A stretch of DNA of 64,000 bases from contig OY855913.1 of NCBI GenBank assembly GCA_963693305.1, forward strand, positions 24,946,614 through 25,010,613, given 5' to 3'. The translations under genes were made by a program, and so were the position numbers. How positions within the stretch are numbered: position 1 is the first letter of the stretch; each line of letters opens with the position of its first letter. The notes beneath the pieces are model-generated. The model was not told the DNA's origin. It saw only the letters and a list, made by a program, of their open reading frames with translations, and did not search any database. The DNA comes from Meandrina meandrites. Its lineage: Eukaryota; Cnidaria; Anthozoa; Scleractinia; Meandrinidae. Below are positions 57,901-64,000 of the stretch, one piece after another.

Positions 57901-60900
57901 ATTAACCAATAAATGCCACACTATTCTTTCTTCCACTTCATGTAGACATAAACGAATGTGATATAGTCCAGGATTGTCACTTCAATGGAGAGTGCATAAA
58001 CACTGCGGGCTCATTTCACTGCTCGTGCAAGCCTGGGTACAAGGGAGATGGTGTATCTAAATGCGAAGGTAAAGTGAACAGCACGTTTAAGGTCTTTCCT
58101 CTGAAATAGAAACTGCACTGAGATTTTTGTCAAACTCTCCCTATTGGTTGTTTGTTTCATAGGAAGTTTAATTTTGAAATAAAACGGGGGTCCTCATACT
58201 CATTTAGTAGCAGCAGCACCTTGATTGGTTTACAGGTCATTGTATGGTATCTGAGTTCATATACCGTGGACCACAAAATATGGTAGGTGTCTACACTGTA
58301 CCTGTCAGCAATAACAGCCTGGGAGCTTAAATATTTGCAATTGTTTGAGATAGTTATGACTATCTACCATCTCATATCCAACACGCACTCATGGAATAAT
58401 TGTTAACTATAAAATTATCATGATTACGTTCAAAATTCACGTTTCTGACGATTCGTTCTTATTCTGTACTGAGACACAAAACCCGGCGTTCGATAAATCA
58501 AAATTCAAACATGGAACCGAGGCTTGCTGCCCAACTTCCATAGAGTGGAACGTCGCTCTACTGACATCCGTTTAATACGGACACCTCGATATTGCGGACA
58601 GTTTCGTTCGTCCCGGCAAAAAGCTCATATATTTTTCTAAAATTAACCTGCTTATTACGGACACCCGTTAATATAGTTTTTGTTTCGTTTGAATTGTTGC
58701 AGACATTGATGAGTGTCACGAACAAACTCACAACTGTGACCTTGCTGCCAGTTGCCACAACACTGTGGGCTCATTTTCATGCGTATGTGAAGCCGGTTTT
58801 ACTGGAAACGGACAAAACTGCACAGGTTTGAGAACATTCCCTCATTTTTCACAAACGCTTATTTTATTTTATTTTTTTGGATAACTCGCCTGTGTGTAGA
58901 GTCATACTTTTGAACCCTTTTGTTTAATTACGTCTCTAAATACTGCTTATAAATGTTAGAAACTAAGAAACTGTTAGATTTGCGTAGCTGGTGTTAGCGA
59001 AATAGTACCGCTAAAGTGAAAGATGGAATACTCAACATGTCACGAGCGTGGGACAAAGAAAAAATCTGGGTCTCGGACGGCAAATAACTCGCAAACGGTG
59101 CACCGCACAGACCTGAGACTTGGGCAAATTGTTATCTATTTATCTTCTATAATATCTGAAATTCATAGCTTCTGTCGTTGAATAGTTTCGCTTTTATTTT
59201 TTTTATTGTGTGTCACAGTGAAAACCACATATTCATATACTTCACATTATAATAAACATAGTTATAAATTACCAAGCTCACCTACTACATGATGTTGTGG
59301 TTCAATTTTTTCAACTTTTGTTTTAAACTCATTATCATACATTACCATACCCAAAAACAAAGGAAAATAAAATTTGAATCAAGGATAAAATTGAACCACA
59401 ACATCAACATCAATATCAATGTCAATGTCAATGTTGTGGTCCAGTTTTATCCTTGGTTCAAATATTATTTCCCTTTTCCTTATCAAACATTACCATACGC
59501 TAAATCAAAGGAAAATAAAATTTGAATCAAGTATAAACTAAAGCACAACATCAATTCATTTCCACATAGACGTTTGCTTCAATAATGCTGTTGGTGTTGG
59601 CGATCAAAGTATCATCCCTGATAGACAGATAGCAGCCACTTCTTACTTATATAATGACATTAATTACCAGGCCGCTTACGGCCGTCTGCATGGCAACAGA
59701 GGCGATGGATGGTGTGCGATGACATCCAATGATACGGACGACTGGCTGCAAGTTGATCTCGGAGACACATTTCAAGTGTGTGCTGTTGCTACACAGGGAG
59801 ACGGAAATTACAATATTTATCGTGCATGGGTTACAGCCTTCAAGCTGTCTCATTCATTTGATGGTAATTCCTGGGAAACTTACAAAGATGAAAATGCCCA
59901 GGAAATGGTGAGTTTTCGTTTCATTGACTTAAAAATCGCAACAGGGTTTATAGAATGCGCGTGATCGTGGGATGGCGATGCGCGTTGAAGACCTTGCTCG
60001 TGCGAGTATATAATCGCATTATTGAAACAACGGATTATTCTCTTCTCTTTCCTTCTCATTCGATCCCATCTAATCATATCCCAGTTCATCTCATCTCATT
60101 TTATGTCATTTCATGTCATCGAATCTCATCGAATCTCATCCCATGCCATCCCATCCCATCTCATCACATCCCATTCCATCTCATTCTATTTCATCTCATC
60201 TATCCCATCTCATCTCATCTCATCCCATCTCATCCCATCTCATCTCATCTCATCTCATTTCATCACATCTAATCCCATGATTCCCATCCTATACCATCTC
60301 ATCCCATCTCGCCTCCTATGCAATACCATCTCATCCCATCCCATCTCCTATCCCATCCCATCTCAACTCATCCCGTTTCATCTCATCCCATCCGACCCAT
60401 CTCATCGCAATTCATTTCATCTCATCTTATCTCATCGCATATCGCGCATCGCACCTCATCTCATTCCATCTCATCTCATCTCATCTCATCCGATCTTATC
60501 CGATCCTATCCCATCCCATCCCATCCCATCCCATCCCATTCCATCTCATCTTATCTTATCTCGTCTTACCTCTTTTCACCTCATCTCATCTATTTTAAAG
60601 GAATTCCACAGGCAAGGTAACAGTTCCATAGTTGACCAACACAGGTTACCAGTACCAGTGGCTACAAGATACATTCGCTTTCATCCAACTCAACAACACA
60701 TTTGGAACTGTCTAAGAGTCGAGGTGTATAGCATCGAAAGTAAGTTGTCATCTTTGTTGATTACTTCTCATACTTCTTATACGCGAACACGCAAGCGCGC
60801 GCGCGAGGAAATCACTTCCTTCTCATGAGGATACGCGACACGCGAGGGCAAGGAGTGATTTTCTCGCGCACTCCCGTGATCGTCCTTTCGACGGAACTTG

Positions 60901-62811
60901 CAAAAATTGAGGGACTACGCGTTGTCCAATTAGTTTACTTATACTCTTAGCCGTTAACGGTATTTATAAGGGCAGTTTCTTGTAATAAATCAAATTTCCG
61001 CGCAACGTTGTACCAGAAACCCATAGCGTAGACAGAGACACCCTGGGAACGAGGTTGCTGTTCATCATGCGCAGGAGAAACAGGAGCGGATTCATCTAGG
61101 ACTGGTTCCGTGTGAACATAGCGTAATTTGCTCGGCCATGGCCAATACGGACTGGGTTCGGTGTGCATACGGAGTCGTTCTAGACCGGAACGGTTCCAAA
61201 ACCACAGGTAGCCCAAGCTTGTTATATGATTAGCTCTTATGTTGACCTTTGCATTGCTACGTGGCTTGAGCGATTTGCATATTTATAAAGATTTGTATGG
61301 GGAAAGAAATAACGGATATATATAGAGAAGAAACTTTTGAAACCAAACAGTACACAAAGAAAGCAACGCAGGCGAGAAGTTTTAATTGTAATCGAACGGT
61401 TTATTTGTCGTTCTTATAAATATGCAATCGCTCGAATTACGTAACAATGCATTTCAAAGGTCAAAATCAGCTACTCATATACCGAGCTTGGGCTAACTGT
61501 GTCAAAACTGGCTCTTCTTGGCTTGGCCCGAGTTTATATTCATTCACCTTCAGACGCCCTATATACTGGGCTGAATGTTCGTTTCAACTGAATAAACGTC
61601 CTTGTTTGATTAGATACATTCACAATAAAATATGCCCTATGACGAATGTTGCCTTTTCAGTGCCACCTACTTTTAAGTCAGAGCCAATGTCAGCAGTTGT
61701 CGAAGAACAGGAGGATGTGAGTTTCGCGTGCTGGGCGCATGGCGTTCCAATGCCGAACATCACGTGGTCAAAAGAGAATGGAAGCCTGCCAGTGGAAAGA
61801 TCTGTTGAAACTCAGGAGAGCTTGTTGATATTGAACGTTTTGCGAGAGGATTCTGGGATCTACACCTGCAATGCCACCAATACAGCCGGAAGTATTTTGT
61901 CGTCAGCGGAACTATTGGTGCATTCCATTCTCGAATTCACAGATATTCCGTACTGGGGATCATTCTTCATATTTATCGGCGACTCACTGACCCTTCCTTG
62001 CTCAGCCGAGAGTGATCTGGAACCAACATTGACATGGATCATACCGTACCGCAAAGGGGTCGATATTTTTCTCAATAACACTCTGTTCATTGCCTCTGCT
62101 GAGCTGCTGCACAACGGCTCGTACATTTGTGAAGCCCAAAACGCTTTAAGTATACTGCAGATAGATATTGATGTACACGTTCATGCCCTTCCTACATGTC
62201 AAGACATCAAACTCCAACAGGAGAATAAAAACAGTGGCGTAAAGGACGATACCAGTGGAACATACACAATCGACCCTGACGGCGGAGACATTGGGGAAGC
62301 GCCCTTTGAGGTTTTTTGCAACATGACCATGGAAAACGGCCGTGGCGTGACAGTTATAAGCCATGACAGTGAGGCCAGAACACTGGTTGATGGATTCGAC
62401 CCACGTGGAAGCTATTCACGAGATGTGTCTTACACCGGAGCAACTTTGTCTCAAATTGTTGGTCTTATCAGTGTGTCAGCTGGCTGCCGTCAATTTATCA
62501 AGTACGAGTGCATTGAATCTAGTCTGCTCAAGGGCGGTGAAGGCTGGTGGGTGTCACGTGACGGATCGGGCATGAAGTACTGGGGTGGAGCACCACCCGG
62601 TAGTGCAAAATGTGCATGTGGAGTACATAAAAAATGCGTGTCAGCAACGGTTTATTGTAACTGCGATGCAGAGCTGCCCAGGTGGCTGGAGGACAGTGGT
62701 TATTTGACTGATCAAAGCACCCTTCCTGTCACGCAGCTGAGGTTTGGAGACACTGGGCAAGCAACCGAGAAAGGTTACCACACACTGGGAAAGCTGATGT
62801 GTTATGGATGA
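51960..62811 (+). CDS. PAN/EGF/discoidin/Ig/fibrinogen-like secreted protein, intact right copy
   Basis: Exons: 51960-52044 (signal peptide), 53418-53674 (PAN/apple, residues 29-114), 54311-54428 (EGF), 54521-54643, 54862-54981, 57256-57378, 57946-58068, 58703-58825 (five more EGF-like; six in all, to residue 357), 59570-59907 and 60601-60739 (F5/8C discoidin, 358-516), 61661-62811 (Ig1 about 520-604, Ig2 about 605-693, and a fibrinogen-like domain 694-899). All phases agree; the total is 900 codons including the stop. The last domain resembles the one in CASPR/neurexin-IV proteins ([40 protein letters not shown]). No membrane segment follows, so the product is probably secreted and adhesive. 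EGF exons alternate between two types, DINEC...VSLCE and DIDEC...GQNC. This is one of two inverted copies. The role is unknown; cell adhesion, matrix or recognition are options. Confidence 0.9.
52045..53417. other. First intron of the right copy
   Basis: The right third matches the left copy's first intron in inverse orientation. The open frame at 52095-52541 has no recognised homology and is probably incidental. Confidence 0.5.
55164..55907. mobile_element. MULE-like TIR element, 744 bp, 9-bp target duplication
   Basis: The ends tagactgcgagcagtc are perfect inverted repeats. A perfect 9-bp direct repeat tccagttcc flanks them (55155-55163 and 55908-55916). It is non-coding; the right part is a GC-rich run of cgcgg and ctcgcgg words. 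The left gene copy lacks it, so it entered after the duplication. It is related in its ends to 2309-2473. Confidence 0.85.
56970..57035. repeat. Short hairpin carrying ccgccatattggtgca
   Basis: The word ccgccatattggtgca and its reverse complement are separated by about 25 bp in an EGF-region intron of the right copy. The stem is about 16-18 bp. It may be a minimal TIR element. Confidence 0.65.
58549..58680. mobile_element. Fragment of a tacggacac-type TIR element
   Basis: Repeated words aatacggacacctcg, ttgcggacag and attacggacaccc resemble the subterminal repeats of pogo/Tigger-like non-autonomous elements. The ends are incomplete. Confidence 0.45.
59285..59550. repeat. Two hairpin units joined by a hexamer repeat
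   Basis: The first palindrome runs from gatgttgtggttcaa to ttgaaccacaacatc (about 59291-59406). A short run of atcaat/gtcaat units follows, then a second similar palindrome from atgttgtggtccag to gcacaacatc. The word ggaaaataaaatttgaatcaag occurs in both units. Confidence 0.7.
60060..60596 (+). repeat. Degenerate catctcatcc microsatellite in the discoidin intron
   Basis: About 540 bp of catcc, catct and cattc pentamers lie between the two discoidin exons of the right copy and end just before the exon 10 acceptor. The long open frame across them (60022-60828) arises because the repeat lacks stop codons in that frame. The left copy has no such repeat. Confidence 0.9.
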
Positions 62812-64000
62812 GTATCAGATTCGGGCTCAGTTGAAGGAACTGACGACTAATGGACTGTAAGTGCCTCAAAAGTGTACATCGGTCTAGCAAAAGCAAAATT
62901 TGATCACGAATTCCCATAGCTAAACAAATACAAGTGGTGTAGTGGTATCTGTTACTGCGGTGTGACATTTATTTCTGCTATACAGTTTAGGGACGGACCA
63001 TTATTTTTCTGGCGGGGGTATGAAAAATATTGAAAAAAAATTGTTTGCAGAGGTGCATAAATTAAAAAACAAAGTTTGAAGAGGAAAATTTTTCATACCC
63101 CCCCCCCCCCCCCCCCTCCTCCTCCTCCCAGGAAAATAATGGTCCGTCCCTTAGTTCCAATATCGTAACAAAAATACAGTGTGTATTTCGCTAGAGCTTA
63201 ATTAAGCCAAGCTAACACTAGTAAAAATGTCATTTGTTTGCGTCATTCCTCAACCGGTTTGAAGTTGATTTGCGAGTTTAGGGATATTGAGACTCGGACA
63301 ATTTTTTTTAGCGAAACTAGATACCAGCTGAAATCGCTTTAAATCGGGCAAAGCTTAAAACCAGCAGTAGAATAGGGAATGCCATCGCTATTCTTACTAC
63401 AATCGAACCTAGCTAAAGTGTAATCGTTGTGATTTTATACTAACTCTTACCAAGAGTTGTTATTAATATTTTACTAATTTTCATCAATGTCGGTAGTTCT
63501 CATATTGTGAGGTTGGGCTGCCTGTGAGAATTGAGGGACCAGGAAACGGCTGGATATTTCTACCTTAAAGGGGCTTTGTCGTGGATTTTAAACGAAAGTT
63601 TTGAATAGCCAAAATATATATTTGTGTTGTCGAAATGCTGAAAAAAAAATGGTCCATTTTTATTACCGATTGTTATATTAGAACAGTGAACAGTTAATAA
63701 GCGTTTTTGGCGACGGATGGCTAGGATGGAAATGGATTACAAGTTTTTTTTTACAACTAAAAAAATGAAGGCTAAACTTTTCAAGTTGTGTCCGTACATC
63801 TTCCAAAAATTGCTATGTATAGCCGTGGTTTGTTTTTTCTCCGCAAATGAAGGTTATACAGCTATTTCGAGAAAGGTTGTCGGAAAAAAAGCATCAAAGT
63901 GCACGCGACAAGACCGAAAGGTGGTCTGGGTATTCACTGGAATTTTGCATATTGGTTAAAAGGAAATTTACAAGTTTGTATTTTTTGCACGTGGAAAATT
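62812..64000. other. 3' flank of the right copy
   Basis: Similarity to the left copy continues a short way past the stop (gattcgggctcagt versus gactcgggctcagt). A Harbinger-like MITE follows at 62990-63150. An open frame at 63717-63959 starts with a hydrophobic stretch that could be a signal-peptide exon of a further gene, but no splice donor or homology supports it firmly. Confidence 0.45.
62990..63150. mobile_element. Harbinger-like MITE, 161 bp, TTA target site
   Basis: The TIRs gggacggaccattatttttctgg and its partner are about 23 bp, flanked by tta on both sides (62987-62989, 63151-63153), as in PIF/Harbinger elements. A poly-C tract lies inside the right end. Confidence 0.75.

Noticed and set aside
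60022..60828. 268-residue open frame rich in Ser, His, Ile and Pro
   Set aside because: It is a translation of the catctcatcc-type microsatellite plus discoidin exon 10; the repeat simply lacks stop codons in that frame.
61447..61660. Upstream extension of the last exon of the right copy as an independent start
   Set aside because: The frame runs open through intron sequence, but the acceptor at 61660/61661 matches the left copy's exon border and phase, so the true exon begins at 61661.

Overview
This window is animal nuclear DNA, most likely from an anthozoan cnidarian (a stony coral or a close relative). It carries many-exon genes with GT-AG introns, tRNA-derived SINEs, and a very high load of short terminal-inverted-repeat (TIR) elements. 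It also has a secreted matrix/receptor-type gene whose PAN, EGF, discoidin, Ig and fibrinogen-like mix is typical of cnidarian extracellular proteins. The organism call is an inference from gene content and repeat style; no species is claimed. No bacterial operons, CRISPR arrays or rRNA genes were seen. Exon models were built by hand from splice sites, reading phase and remembered protein families.

Layout. (1) 418-11737, minus: TBCCD1 (TBCC-domain centrosome/basal-body protein), 18 coding exons. (2) 12009-17888, plus: CCDC42-like coiled-coil centriole/flagellum protein, 12 coding exons. It is divergent from TBCCD1 across a 271-bp intergenic promoter containing a near-consensus RFX X-box. (3) 18993-31044, minus: KIF22, a kinesin-10 chromosome motor, 20 coding exons that sum to exactly 595 codons. 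These three genes form a block of microtubule, centrosome and spindle functions. (4) 32312-34019, minus: a broken class A GPCR interrupted by an insertion of about 0.9 kb. (5) 34020-38436: gene-free, repeat-rich, including a transposon nested in another. (6) 38437-39450, plus: a two-exon secreted protein of unknown function. (7) 41236-62811: a head-to-head inverted duplication of one multidomain secreted gene. The left copy (minus, 41236-49832) has a 4-bp frameshift and rearranged EGF exons. The right copy (plus, 51960-62811) is intact at 899 codons plus stop.

The most interesting signals are four. The first is the inverted gene pair, in which one member is truncated after its first Ig domain while the downstream frame stays fully open. 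The second is the X-box-bearing bidirectional promoter joining two centriole/cilium genes. The third is the unrecognised secreted protein. The fourth is a dense set of small TIR elements with readable target-site duplications, several nested or lying next to splice sites.
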